12,779 nt of DNA from Candidatus Niyogiibacteriota bacterium (GTDB lineage: Bacteria > Patescibacteriota > Minisyncoccia > 1-14-0-10-42-19): positions 1-12,779 of the forward strand of contig JACQLG010000064.1 in assembly GCA_016204155.1 (NCBI GenBank). Reading direction: 5' to 3'. Of the stretch, positions 1-7,125 are shown one piece after another (the first letter of the stretch is position 1; every line of letters starts with the position of its first letter). The notes below the pieces were generated by a model. That model searched no databases. It was given only the letters and a program-made list of their open reading frames with translations, and was not told the origin of the DNA. A program made the position numbers and the translations under genes.

Positions 1-6
1 TTATAA

Positions 7-86
7 GTTATTAGTTATTAAGTTATTAGTACATGGGAACGGTTTTATTTTTTTAGGAATAACAAATAACTTAATAACTTAATAAC
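7..86. repeat. AT-rich inverted/tandem heptamer repeat before rplO
   Basis: The heptamer GTTATTA occurs at 7-13, 14-20 and 22-28. Its reverse complement TAATAAC occurs at 72-78 and 80-86, with a one-mismatch copy at 64-70. As a result 14-28 and 72-86 form a perfect 15-bp inverted repeat around a 43-nt spacer. The spacer contains a T-rich run (43-54) but no stable GC stem, so this is not a standard intrinsic terminator. No reading frame crosses the first bases without a stop, so the previous gene ends outside the window. The function is unknown; it could be a transcript-end or processing hairpin, or simply expansion of a short AT repeat. Confidence 0.7.
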
Positions 87-93
87 ATTTTTT

Positions 94-552
94 ATGCAGT
101 TCCATCAATTACAATCGCCACAGCGAAAAAGAAAACGGCGCATTGGGCGCGGTGGGAAACGCGGCACCTATTCGGGCAAAGGCATGAAAGGGCAGAAATC
201 ACGTGCAGGAGGGAAACTTCGCCCGCAACTTCGTGATACAATTAAGAAATTCCCAAAGAAACGCGGCGTTAAAACTCGCGGGTTCCATACGCAGGGCCGA
301 CCGCACAATGTTGCCGAGGTGCAATTACGCACATTGGAAAAAATTATGAAAGCGGGCGAAACAGTAACCCCAAAATTATTAGCACAGAAAGGCGTTATTC
401 AGGTTCGCGGCGGCAAAATGCCGGAAGTAAAATTGCTGGGCTCATTAACGCTTGCGAAAAAACTATTGATACAGGATTGCCAGATTTCAAAAGGGGCGCG
501 TTTTGCGATTGAAAAAGCCGGAGGAAAAGTTATTGAAAAATCCGAAGTTTGA
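94..552 (+). CDS. rplO: 50S ribosomal protein L15
   Basis: Ribosomal protein uL15, a late-assembling component of the large subunit. The 152-aa length is normal for bacterial L15. The N-terminus is the typical basic, glycine-rich extension (residues 10-45, including RIGRGGKRGTYSGKGMKGQK). The C-terminal globular part ends with the L15 signature region at about residues 112-147 (VKLLGSLTLAKKLL...GARFAIEKAGGKV). The ATG at 94 is the only sensible start and has no Shine-Dalgarno sequence, being preceded by an A/T tract. The next gene is secY, starting 2 nt after the rplO stop, which is the usual rplO-secY order of the spc operon; the two are very likely cotranscribed. Nothing looks truncated. 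Confidence 0.97.
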   Translation: MQFHQLQSPQRKRKRRIGRGGKRGTYSGKGMKGQKSRAGGKLRPQLRDTIKKFPKKRGVKTRGFHTQGRPHNVAEVQLRTLEKIMKAGETVTPKLLAQKGVIQVRGGKMPEVKLLGSLTLAKKLLIQDCQISKGARFAIEKAGGKVIEKSEV

Positions 553-554
553 CT

Positions 555-1823
555 ATGCACTGGATTCAAAAATTAAAACTCATATTGAAAGACCCGGATT
601 TGAGAAACAAGATACTGTTCATCTTGTTTATTTTGCTGTTATTTCGGGTTGGCGCGGCTATCCCCATTCCGGGAGTGGATCATGCGCGCCTTCAAGAATT
701 TTTTGCGGGAAACCAGTTTTTCGGGCTTTTGAATCTTTTCTCGGGCGGTACGCTTGATAACCTTTCCATTATGATGCTTGGCGTGGCGCCCTATATTACG
801 GGCTCCATTATCATGCAGCTCTTAACTATGATTTTCCCAGCGCTCAAAGCAATGTACCAGGAAGAAGGGGAGGCGGGACGCCAGAAATTCAACCAGTATT
901 CGCGTTACTTGACGGTTCCGTTGGCCGCTATTCAAGGATTCGGCATCTTAACGCTTTTGGGCCGCCAGGGAGTTTTGGGCGAGCTTTCGCTTTTTGCATC
1001 AGCATTTAATATTATTATCGTTGTTGCCGGCTCCGTCCTTTTGATGTGGCTTGGTGAATTGATATCTGAAAAAGGCATTGGCAACGGGATCTCCATACTT
1101 ATTTTTGCAGGGATCGTTGCAGGAATCCCTTCTGCGGTAAGCCAAGTATTTTTCTCCTTTGATTCGTCAATGATTCCGCTGATTGCAGGATTTGTGGCAG
1201 TTGCGATCGTGATCGTTGCAGGCACAGTATTCATTACCGAAGGACAGCGGCCTATTCCTATTTCGTATGCAAAGCGCATCCGCGGCATGCGGGTCTACGG
1301 CGGCGTATCAACGTATTTGCCGATCCGTGTGAACCAGGCAGGCGTTATTCCTATTATCTTTGCGCTTTCCATTCTTTTATTCCCGCAGATGATAGTGAAC
1401 TTTTTTGCGGGCTCAGGGAGCCCCTTGGTTCAAGGGATCTCAAATGCGCTTCTTATCTTTTTAAATACGTCGTGGGTTTACGCCCTTCTCTATTTTATTT
1501 TTGTGTTTGCGTTTACCTATTTTTATACCGCAGTTACGTTTGATCCTGAATCAATCGCAACAAATCTCCAGAAGCAGGGCGCGTTTGTGCCTGGAATACG
1601 CCCTGGCCCGCCGACCGCCTCATTTTTATATAAAATTATAAATCGCATAACGCTGATCGGCGCCATTTTTTTGGGGCTGATTGCCGTATTGCCGCTTTTG
1701 ATGCAGATTATAACCGGAATTGTTGCCCTCACTATCGGCGGCACCGGCCTTTTGATCGTGGTATCGGTTGTGCTTGAAACCATCAAGCAGATTGACGCGC
1801 AATTGGTGATGCGCGAATATTAA
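555..1823 (+). CDS. secY: Preprotein translocase subunit SecY
   Basis: Central channel subunit of the SecYEG translocon in the inner membrane, which exports or inserts unfolded proteins using SecA or the ribosome. From the ATG at 555 it is 422 aa, a normal SecY length, with about ten hydrophobic membrane segments starting near residue 20. Visible family motifs are the segment EKGIGNGISILIFAGI after the fourth or fifth helix, GGVSTYLPIRVNQAGVIPII (the cytoplasmic loop and seventh helix), and the C-terminal KQIDAQLVMREY. A TTG at 549, overlapping the rplO stop, would add two residues; I prefer the in-frame ATG at 555, 2 nt after that stop. No Shine-Dalgarno is evident, so translation may be coupled to rplO. 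Confidence 0.97.
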   Translation: MHWIQKLKLILKDPDLRNKILFILFILLLFRVGAAIPIPGVDHARLQEFFAGNQFFGLLNLFSGGTLDNLSIMMLGVAPYITGSIIMQLLTMIFPALKAMYQEEGEAGRQKFNQYSRYLTVPLAAIQGFGILTLLGRQGVLGELSLFASAFNIIIVVAGSVLLMWLGELISEKGIGNGISILIFAGIVAGIPSAVSQVFFSFDSSMIPLIAGFVAVAIVIVAGTVFITEGQRPIPISYAKRIRGMRVYGGVSTYLPIRVNQAGVIPIIFALSILLFPQMIVNFFAGSGSPLVQGISNALLIFLNTSWVYALLYFIFVFAFTYFYTAVTFDPESIATNLQKQGAFVPGIRPGPPTASFLYKIINRITLIGAIFLGLIAVLPLLMQIITGIVALTIGGTGLLIVVSVVLETIKQIDAQLVMREY

Positions 1824-1840
1824 CGATAGCAATTTGATAG

Positions 1841-1846
1841 TATAAT
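1841..1846 (+). promoter_or_regulatory. Possible -10 element before adk
   Basis: A perfect TATAAT lies 17 nt after the secY stop. There is no convincing -35 box (TATTAA at 1818-1823 is weak). The predicted transcription start, near 1853, falls downstream of the ATG at 1848 and upstream of the in-frame ATG at 1875. If the promoter is real it would therefore favour the later start codon. AT-rich sequence gives such hexamers by chance. Confidence 0.35.
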
Positions 1847-1874
1847 AATGAGTGTGAATGATATAAAAAACACA

Positions 1875-2486
1875 ATGAACGTCATGTTTATGGGATTACC
1901 CGGCTCAGGCAAAGATACGCAAGCAGAGTTTTTGCAAAAAATATTGGAAGAGCGAGACGGAAAAGGAAGCGTGCTTTACATTTATACAGGTGCACGCCTT
2001 CGAAAAACTGAGAAAAGCGGCACATATACAGCCGGGCTTATTACAGAAAAAATCATGAAGAAAGGCGCGAAAGCCCCTGATTTTCTTGCGATATGGGTAT
2101 GGGCACAAAGTTTTGTTTCGGAACTTAAAAAAGATAACCATATTATATTAAGTAGTTCTCCGCGGACGTTGCATGAAGCGAAAGCACTTGATGATGCGTT
2201 TGCATTTTATAACAGAGAATATGTCTTTCCTATTTATCTGAATATTAGTCTTCATGAGGCATCTGAGCGACTATCAAAAGTTGTTGATAGGGGAGGATCC
2301 GATGATGTTCGCATTGACGACGTTCCCGAGACTATCAACAAACGATTAGCTTGGTTTGAAACGTTTGTGCGTCCGGCAATTGAATATTATCGTACAGAAA
2401 GTAAAAATAAATTAATTGAAATTGACGGCAACCCGCACGATCCTGAACGGATTCATCAAGAAATAAGGAGAGCAATCGGACTATGA
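1875..2486 (+). CDS. adk: Adenylate kinase-like nucleoside monophosphate kinase, atypical
   Basis: Cytosolic P-loop kinase of the adenylate kinase family, expected to interconvert ATP + AMP and 2 ADP. From the ATG at 1875 (203 aa) the Walker A loop GLPGSGKDTQ lies at residues 7-16, the family's usual position. An ATG at 1848 would add nine polar residues. The AMP-site segment is TGARLRK (38-44), where Adk normally has TGDMLR. The usual DGFPR is SSSPR (93-97), so the Mg-associated Asp is missing while the AMP-contacting Arg97 remains. The LID is short, without zinc Cys residues, but Arg146, Asp148-Asp149 and Arg157 match the RxDD...R catalytic arginine region. It lies between secY and map, the standard adk locus, and overlaps map by 4 nt (ATGA). 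The frame is intact, so it is not a pseudogene; exact substrate specificity is uncertain. Confidence 0.85.
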   Translation: MNVMFMGLPGSGKDTQAEFLQKILEERDGKGSVLYIYTGARLRKTEKSGTYTAGLITEKIMKKGAKAPDFLAIWVWAQSFVSELKKDNHIILSSSPRTLHEAKALDDAFAFYNREYVFPIYLNISLHEASERLSKVVDRGGSDDVRIDDVPETINKRLAWFETFVRPAIEYYRTESKNKLIEIDGNPHDPERIHQEIRRAIGL

Positions 2487-3238
2487 CGATAACAATAAAA
2501 ACAGAAAAAGATATAGAGATATTGCGTGAAGGCGGAAAAAAATTGGCACGTGTGATGAAGCATGTGCTTTCTTTTATTGCGCCCGGAATTTCCGCGGAAG
2601 AACTTGACCGCATCGCCGAAGAAAAAATAAAACAAGAAAGCGCTCAAGCGTCGTTTAAAGGATACGAAGGATATCCTTCATCTATTTGCGTGTCGGTGAA
2701 CGATGAAATTGTCCACGGGATCCCGTATAAAGAAAAAATATTGCAGGAAGGCGATCTCATAGCCGTCGATATTGGACTTATCTATAATGGATTATTCACT
2801 GACATGGCGCGTACGGTTATTGTTGGCAAAGGGGATATTGATGCGCGGAGACTTCTTACTGTTACGGAAAAAGCATTAGCGCGGGGGATCGGCGCTGTGA
2901 AGCACGGCGCTTTTGTCGGCGACATCGGCCGTGCCGTAGAGTCATATGTTCATCCGTACGGATTTGGCATTGTGCGGAAACTTGTAGGGCATGGAGTAGG
3001 ATATGGCGTGCATGAAGAGCCGCAGATCCCGAATTTTGTATCTTCCGATACGAAAGACGCGAAATTGCTCGCTGGCATGGTCATTGCTATCGAGCCGATG
3101 ATTACGGAAAAAGGAGAGGATATCATTACTGACGCCGATACATGGACCGTTCGCACAAAAGACGGTTCTCGCGCGGCACACTTTGAAGATACGGTGCTCG
3201 TGAAAAAAAACGGCGCTGAAATTCTTACAAGAATATAA
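2483..3238 (+). CDS. map: Type I methionine aminopeptidase
   Basis: Removes the initiator methionine from nascent proteins in the cytosol using a two-metal centre in the pita-bread fold. The 251-aa length is typical of bacterial type Ia enzymes. All expected residues are visible: His78 (VNDEIVHGIP), metal ligands Asp96 (AVDIG), Asp107 (FTDMA), His170 (GHGVG), Glu204 (IEPM) and Glu235 (HFEDT), and the additional active-site His177 (HEEP). The start overlaps the adk stop as ATGA, implying translational coupling. AAGGAG at 2465-2470 lies 12 nt before the ATG, one of the few Shine-Dalgarno-like sequences here, but it is in adk coding sequence and rather far. The secY-adk-map order is conserved in many bacteria. 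A terminator-like hairpin follows. Confidence 0.96.
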   Translation: MTITIKTEKDIEILREGGKKLARVMKHVLSFIAPGISAEELDRIAEEKIKQESAQASFKGYEGYPSSICVSVNDEIVHGIPYKEKILQEGDLIAVDIGLIYNGLFTDMARTVIVGKGDIDARRLLTVTEKALARGIGAVKHGAFVGDIGRAVESYVHPYGFGIVRKLVGHGVGYGVHEEPQIPNFVSSDTKDAKLLAGMVIAIEPMITEKGEDIITDADTWTVRTKDGSRAAHFEDTVLVKKNGAEILTRI

Positions 3239-3249
3239 AGCGAAGATAT

Positions 3250-3280
3250 AAAAGCGATCACTATATTGAGGCCGCTTTTT
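3250..3280 (+). terminator. Weak intrinsic terminator-like hairpin after map
   Basis: AAAAGCG (3250-3256) pairs with CGCTTTT (3273-3279), with a possible inner TCA/TGA pairing (3258-3260 with 3267-3269), followed by T-rich sequence (3276-3291). It begins 12 nt after the map stop and lies in the longest gene-free stretch of the window (3239-3425, 187 nt), which makes an operon end plausible. The stem has only three GC pairs. The rest of the gap shows no other gene or RNA that I recognise. Confidence 0.45.
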
Positions 3281-3410
3281 AAGTATTTTTTCAGTGGCTT
3301 ACGTTTTGTCCGATCGTCCTTTTTGTAAGACTGATACAAGAATTGTTCCTCGGCCATTTTTAAAAACTGTTTACGAATTTTCCTTTGCGTTTTCGCCGGG
3401 TCAACACTTG

Positions 3411-3419
3411 TGCTATCAT
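3411..3419 (+). promoter_or_regulatory. Extended -10 promoter of ruvX, leaderless
   Basis: TGC followed by TATCAT forms an extended -10 element (TGnTATnAT; one mismatch to TATAAT). Counting 7 nt from the last hexamer base puts the predicted +1 at 3426, exactly the A of the ruvX ATG. No clear -35 box is seen, which extended -10 promoters can tolerate. The site lies in the longest intergenic gap, after a terminator-like hairpin. Confidence 0.5.
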
Positions 3420-3425
3420 TATCAT

Positions 3426-3833
3426 ATGTCAAAAATACTCGGCCTTGATTACGGTTCAAAAAAGGTTGGGGTTGCGCTTTCTGACGACGGGCAAAAAGTC
3501 GCTTTCCCGAAAGGGGTCTATCCGAACGTTGACCCTCTGATTTGGGAGGCGCTTGCAAATCTTATGTTGCAAGAGAATGTTTCGGCTATCGTTATGGGCC
3601 TTCCAACTGCGCTTTCCGGGGAAGATACGGAAACAACGAAAGAGGCGCGCGCGTTTGCAGAGAACATTAAGAAACATTTTCGCCTTCCGTTACGGTTTGA
3701 AGACGAATCATTTACTTCAAAAGCAGTAGATACGAACGGCGCGGCCCCTCCCCATAAGACCGACGCATCTGCCGCGGCTCTTATTCTGCAGACATTTTTA
3801 GACAGGAATAATCTCGGAAAGAAGCAAAAGTGA
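3426..3833 (+). CDS. ruvX: RuvX/YqgF family RNase H-like nuclease
   Basis: YqgF-fold protein. In E. coli the family is linked to pre-16S rRNA 5'-end processing, and it is also annotated as a putative Holliday junction resolvase. The start at 3426 gives 135 aa, the usual size, beginning MSKILGLDYGSKKVGVALSD with catalytic Asp8. Further motifs are IVMGLP (residues 55-60), the acidic DESFTS (93-98, matching DERLTS in the family) and HKTDASAAALILQTFLDR with Asp113. The frame stays open upstream to an ATG at 3294, but those 44 residues resemble no RuvX N-terminus and lie before the predicted promoter, so I exclude them. It is apparently the first gene of a new transcription unit, with no Shine-Dalgarno. 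Confidence 0.93.
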   Translation: MSKILGLDYGSKKVGVALSDDGQKVAFPKGVYPNVDPLIWEALANLMLQENVSAIVMGLPTALSGEDTETTKEARAFAENIKKHFRLPLRFEDESFTSKAVDTNGAAPPHKTDASAAALILQTFLDRNNLGKKQK

Positions 3834-3839
3834 TATAAT
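3831..3839 (+). promoter_or_regulatory. Extended -10 promoter of the GT2 gene
   Basis: TGA followed by TATAAT is a perfect extended -10 (TGnTATAAT); its TGA is also the stop codon of ruvX. The predicted +1 is near 3846, 4 nt before the ATG at 3850. No -35 box is evident. Confidence 0.5.
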
Positions 3840-3849
3840 AGAATTATCT

Positions 3850-4665
3850 ATGGATGGCGTAACACTCGAAAGACCAAAAGCAGTACCATATCTGCGTCCG
3901 ATGTCAGTCATGAAAGATATTTATCTTTCGGTTATTATTCCCGCCTATAATGAAGAGAAACGGATTACCAGCACGCTCCGGTCGATTTCCGATTATCTTT
4001 CGCGGCAGCCCTATTCATATGAGATACTCGTTGTTTCAAGCAGATCAAGCGACAATACGGTAAGCGTTGTGCGGGCACTCCGGCAATCCATCCCTTATCT
4101 TGATATCCTTGATCTCAAAAAAAATATCGGGAAAGGGTATGCCGTACGGCAGGGGATGCTCGAGAGCGCGGGCCGCATCCGCCTGTTTATGGATGCCGAT
4201 AACGCAACAGACATTTCACATTTTGAGAAAATGCGTACGTTCTTTGATGAGGGGTATGAAATTGTTATTTGTTCGCGCGACTCTAAAGATGCGAAGGGTG
4301 CTCTGCAGGCGGTTCGGCAGCCTTTTCATAAGCGTCTTCTTGGGAATCTCGGAAATCTTTTCATTCAACTTGTTGCAGTGCGCGGTATATGGGATACGCA
4401 GTGCGGGTTTAAGGCATTCCGGAATTTCGCCGCAGACGAGATTTTCGGACAGCTTCGTACGAACGGATTCGGATTTGATATTGAAGTTCTGGCGATGGCG
4501 CGTCTGTTCGGCTACCGAATAGGTATCGTGCCGGCTCACTGGATAAACGATCCACATACGACAGTTTCGCTTTCAAGCTATATTAAAGTTCTTTTTGAAA
4601 CGATAGGGATAGCATGGAATATACGGCTGGGCAAATATAAGAAATCTCGGGACCATAATTCGTAA
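3850..4665 (+). CDS. Family 2 glycosyltransferase, polyprenyl-phosphate sugar transferase type
   Basis: GT-A fold glycosyltransferase related to dolichyl-phosphate mannose/glucose synthases, predicted to move a sugar from a nucleotide sugar to a polyprenyl phosphate or similar acceptor at the membrane. It is 271 aa. The domain starts at LSVIIPAYNEE (residues 26-36). The DxD motif is MDADNATDI (114-122), and DTQCGFKAF (182-190) is characteristic of the DPM1/ALG5-like branch. There is no C-terminal multi-TM domain. The usual VDDGSxD of the first beta-alpha unit reads VSSRSSD (62-68), so the acidic pair that contacts the nucleotide is absent; activity or donor use may differ. The start at 3850 fits the promoter, but ATGs at 3901 or 3910 would put the domain closer to the N-terminus. 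A GalT-like gene follows, consistent with nucleotide-sugar use. Confidence 0.88.
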   Translation: MDGVTLERPKAVPYLRPMSVMKDIYLSVIIPAYNEEKRITSTLRSISDYLSRQPYSYEILVVSSRSSDNTVSVVRALRQSIPYLDILDLKKNIGKGYAVRQGMLESAGRIRLFMDADNATDISHFEKMRTFFDEGYEIVICSRDSKDAKGALQAVRQPFHKRLLGNLGNLFIQLVAVRGIWDTQCGFKAFRNFAADEIFGQLRTNGFGFDIEVLAMARLFGYRIGIVPAHWINDPHTTVSLSSYIKVLFETIGIAWNIRLGKYKKSRDHNS

Positions 4666-4674
4666 TCATGCACT

Positions 4675-5751
4675 ATGAAAAAACTTCACAGTTATACCCG
4701 TGCGTATAAAAAAATATCCGAATTCCGCAGAGATGCCGTTTCCGGCGAATGGATTTTGCTTGTGGAAGAAAGGCATTTGCGTCCCGGCGCGCGAGATTTA
4801 CCGGAGCCGAAGAAACGCAAGTTGATCCCGAAGAAAACATGCCTGTTTGAAAATCCACAGAAGCATGGATCAGGTCCGCCTATCCTGTGGCATCCGCATC
4901 CAAGCGAAAGCGCATCCCAAAACGCAAAGGATTGGTTTGTGCAGGTGGTTGCGAATAAGTATCCGGCAGTTGTGCCGCATCATATTTGTCCGAAAGATAC
5001 GCGATACGGACCGTATCTTTCACGCGACGGCATAGGATTTCATGAAGTGATTATTACGCGCGACCACGAGCGCACCATTGCCGATATGACAACGGCAGAA
5101 GTTGACGTGCTCGTGCGTACATATCAGGAACGGTATGTTTCGATTGAGAATGAACCGTGCATTAAGTATATCCTGATATTTCATAATCATGGTGAGCGTG
5201 CAGGCGCGTCCATTACGCACCCGCATTCACAACTTATAGCGCTTCCTATTATTCCTCCCGATGTAAAACGGAGTTTGCGCGGATCAGAGAAATATTTTCA
5301 AAAACATAACACATGCGCGCATTGCGCGGAGCTTGCTTTTGAAAAGAAGCAGAAAAAAAGGATCATTTATACGAATAAAAAATTTACGGTACTTGCTCCT
5401 TTTGCCTCCCGCGTATCGTTTGAGATCAGGATTTTCCCGAACAAACATGCTTCGCACTTTGAAGTTATCGGAAAAGAAGAGCGGATGTTTCTTGCCGATG
5501 CGCTCCGCGTGACTATGAAAAAATTGCAAAAGGGTATTTCCGACCCGGATTATAACTTTTTTATCCATACGGCTCCCGCACAGTCAGACGGTGTGGATTA
5601 TTATCATTGGCATCTTGAAATCCTGCCGCGCATCTCTACATGGGCGGGAGTTGAATTAGGAACGGGAATTGAGGTTGTTGCGTTTTTGCCGGAAGAAACG
5701 GCAGGCATTTTGCGCAAGATAAAGGCATACTATGGTGCAAGCAGCGCTTGA
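4675..5751 (+). CDS. galT: GalT-like hexose-1-phosphate uridylyltransferase
   Basis: HIT-superfamily nucleotidylyltransferase, expected to transfer a UMP or other NMP group between a nucleotide sugar and a hexose 1-phosphate through a histidine intermediate. It has 358 aa, near the usual 340-350. The N-terminus carries the family opening FRRDAVSGEWILL (17-29). The active site is GASITHPHSQ (177-186), with nucleophile His184 in HPH. The C-terminal half has a CxxC (Cys214, Cys217) and DYYHWHLEILPR (308-319) with His311 and His313. The N-terminal zinc motif CPFC is reduced to one Cys (CLFE, 56-59). Substrate could be galactose 1-phosphate or another sugar phosphate (as in the ADP-glucose phosphorylase relatives), so the symbol is provisional. 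It lies between a GT2 enzyme and dedA, suggesting envelope sugar supply. It overlaps dedA by 20 nt. Confidence 0.85.
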   Translation: MKKLHSYTRAYKKISEFRRDAVSGEWILLVEERHLRPGARDLPEPKKRKLIPKKTCLFENPQKHGSGPPILWHPHPSESASQNAKDWFVQVVANKYPAVVPHHICPKDTRYGPYLSRDGIGFHEVIITRDHERTIADMTTAEVDVLVRTYQERYVSIENEPCIKYILIFHNHGERAGASITHPHSQLIALPIIPPDVKRSLRGSEKYFQKHNTCAHCAELAFEKKQKKRIIYTNKKFTVLAPFASRVSFEIRIFPNKHASHFEVIGKEERMFLADALRVTMKKLQKGISDPDYNFFIHTAPAQSDGVDYYHWHLEILPRISTWAGVELGTGIEVVAFLPEETAGILRKIKAYYGASSA

Positions 5752-6355
5752 AATAGCAAGCTCATTTATCCTTTCAATTATTGATTCGTCGGGGTACGCG
5801 GGCATCTTTTTTTTAATGACGCTTGAGTCTGCTGCAATTCCGATTCCGTCGGAGATTATTATGCCGTTTTCAGGATTTCTGGCCGCAGAGGGCAATCTTT
5901 TATTTTTTGTTGCGGTGTTTACGGGTACTCTGGGAAATCTTGCCGGCTCCCTGATATTATACGCGGTCGGATATTACGGAGGGCGTCATTTTGTTGTACG
6001 TTACGGCAGATATATTTTTTTTTCAGAACGCCATCTCTTAACCGCAGAACGGTGGTTTGTGCGGTTCGGAGGGCTTGCCGCATTTTTCGGACGCATGCTT
6101 CCGATTGTGCGCACGTATATTTCATTTCCTGCCGGATTCGCGCGTATGGATATGAGGAAATTTATTCTCTATACGGTCGCCGGTTCGTTTGTATGGTCTT
6201 TATTTCTTACTTGGGTAGGATTTATACTGGGAGAGCGATGGAAGGAGATAGAAACATATGCCCGGAAATTTGATATTCTTATAGGAGCCACTCTTATTAC
6301 GGGGATCGTATACGGTATCTGGTTTCATATAAAAAAACGGAAGAATTCATTATGA
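5732..6355 (+). CDS. DedA family (SNARE-associated/VTT domain) membrane protein
   Basis: Inner-membrane protein of the DedA/VTT family. Members have been linked to polyprenyl-phosphate or phospholipid flipping and to membrane homeostasis; the substrate here is not determinable. It is 207 aa with about five hydrophobic segments (roughly 10-35, 42-80, 112-135, 145-168, 182-199). The diagnostic features are ESAAIPIPSEIIMPFSGFLA (32-51) and FFGRMLPIVRTYISFPAG (118-135), including the conserved GR and the arginine in P..R. The C-terminus is basic (KKRK). The ATG at 5732 lies inside the end of galT and is preceded by a weak AAAGG at 5721-5725. The stop overlaps the tpiA ATG (ATGA). A polyprenyl-phosphate transport role would fit the GT2 gene two places upstream, but this is inference. 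Confidence 0.93.
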   Translation: MVQAALEIASSFILSIIDSSGYAGIFFLMTLESAAIPIPSEIIMPFSGFLAAEGNLLFFVAVFTGTLGNLAGSLILYAVGYYGGRHFVVRYGRYIFFSERHLLTAERWFVRFGGLAAFFGRMLPIVRTYISFPAGFARMDMRKFILYTVAGSFVWSLFLTWVGFILGERWKEIETYARKFDILIGATLITGIVYGIWFHIKKRKNSL

Positions 6356-7125
6356 GAAAAATTATAATAGCAAATTGGAAACTAAATCCCGCGACGCTTG
6401 CCGCCGCACAACTGCTTGCTCGGCGCATTGAGAAAGTGCTTGCTCTGATCTCGTCGAAGAGGCTTGGACGAAGCAAAAAAGCTGAAATGGTGATTGCGCC
6501 ACCTTTTCCGTTTCTTCTCGAGGTCGGGCGTATTCTGCGCCGTTCTTCGCTTGGCGCCCAAGATGTTTTTTGGGAGGAGAAAGGGGCATATACAGGAGCA
6601 GTTTCGCCCCTCATGCTTCGTTCACTGGGTGTGCGCTACGTGATTGTCGGACATTCAGAACGCAGGGATTTTGCGCACGAAACAGATGCGGAGATTAATG
6701 GAAAAATACGGTCCGCGCTTGCAAAAGGTTTTTTTGTAGTGCTATGCGTCGGCGAAAAAGACAGGAAGAAGGAGAACTTTGAACGTTTCGTGAAACAGGA
6801 GCTCCTTCTGGATTTTCAAGGAATCCCGAAAAAATATTCAAAAAAAATTATCATCGCTTATGAGCCGATTTGGGCAATCGGCACCGGCAAAACCGTGCGT
6901 TCGTCTGATCTGTATGAAATGGTCATGTATATCAGGCGGGTCTTATTTGATATATTCGGCAAAAAAGCCGCACATTCCATACCGGTGCTCTATGGCGGAT
7001 CAGTTAATGCAAAAAATGCAAATATATTTTTAGAAGTGGATGGAGTAAATGGCCTTCTCGTCGGAGGCGCATCATTAGATCCAGAAGAATTTTTAGGGAT
7101 CGTTAAGAGCGTAAGCGGAGTATAA
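6352..7125 (+). CDS. tpiA: Triose-phosphate isomerase
   Basis: Cytosolic TIM-barrel enzyme interconverting dihydroxyacetone phosphate and glyceraldehyde 3-phosphate in glycolysis/gluconeogenesis. It has 257 aa, normal for bacterial TIM. The catalytic set is complete: Asn8 and Lys10 (IANWKLN), His101 (VGHSERR), Glu171 (AYEPIWAIGTGKT, followed by the flexible lid), and the phosphate-binding loops LYGGSVN (213-219) and GLLVGGASL (234-242). The start overlaps the dedA stop by 4 nt (ATGA), so it is probably translated from the upstream message. It is followed by pgk after 18 nt, opening the central-carbon cluster. Confidence 0.97.
   Translation: MRKIIIANWKLNPATLAAAQLLARRIEKVLALISSKRLGRSKKAEMVIAPPFPFLLEVGRILRRSSLGAQDVFWEEKGAYTGAVSPLMLRSLGVRYVIVGHSERRDFAHETDAEINGKIRSALAKGFFVVLCVGEKDRKKENFERFVKQELLLDFQGIPKKYSKKIIIAYEPIWAIGTGKTVRSSDLYEMVMYIRRVLFDIFGKKAAHSIPVLYGGSVNAKNANIFLEVDGVNGLLVGGASLDPEEFLGIVKSVSGV

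Noticed and set aside
549..554. TTG start for secY overlapping the rplO stop
   Set aside because: It adds only two residues and an ATG follows directly at 555; the effect on the product is trivial and ATG is the likelier start.
1848..2486. Adk as a decayed pseudogene because DGFPR is missing
   Set aside because: The frame is full length, the P-loop and catalytic arginines are present, and the map start overlaps its stop; divergence is a better explanation than decay.
3222..3235. Palindromic ATTCTT-AC-AAGAAT at the end of map
   Set aside because: The 2-nt spacer cannot form a stable hairpin loop and it encodes the map C-terminus; the hairpin at 3250-3280 is the better terminator candidate.
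3294..3425. Upstream extension of ruvX to the ATG at 3294
   Set aside because: The 44 extra residues do not resemble the family, and they precede the predicted extended -10; the start at 3426 gives the standard RuvX N-terminus.
2950..3558. 202-codon antisense frame across the end of map and the start of ruvX
   Set aside because: It lies opposite two clear genes and its product resembles no family; it looks like a shadow of map coding sequence extended through the gap.
4654..4659. CATAAT as a -10 for galT
   Set aside because: The hexamer is weaker than the others, has no TG extension or -35 box, and lies in the end of the GT2 gene; too weak to list as a feature.
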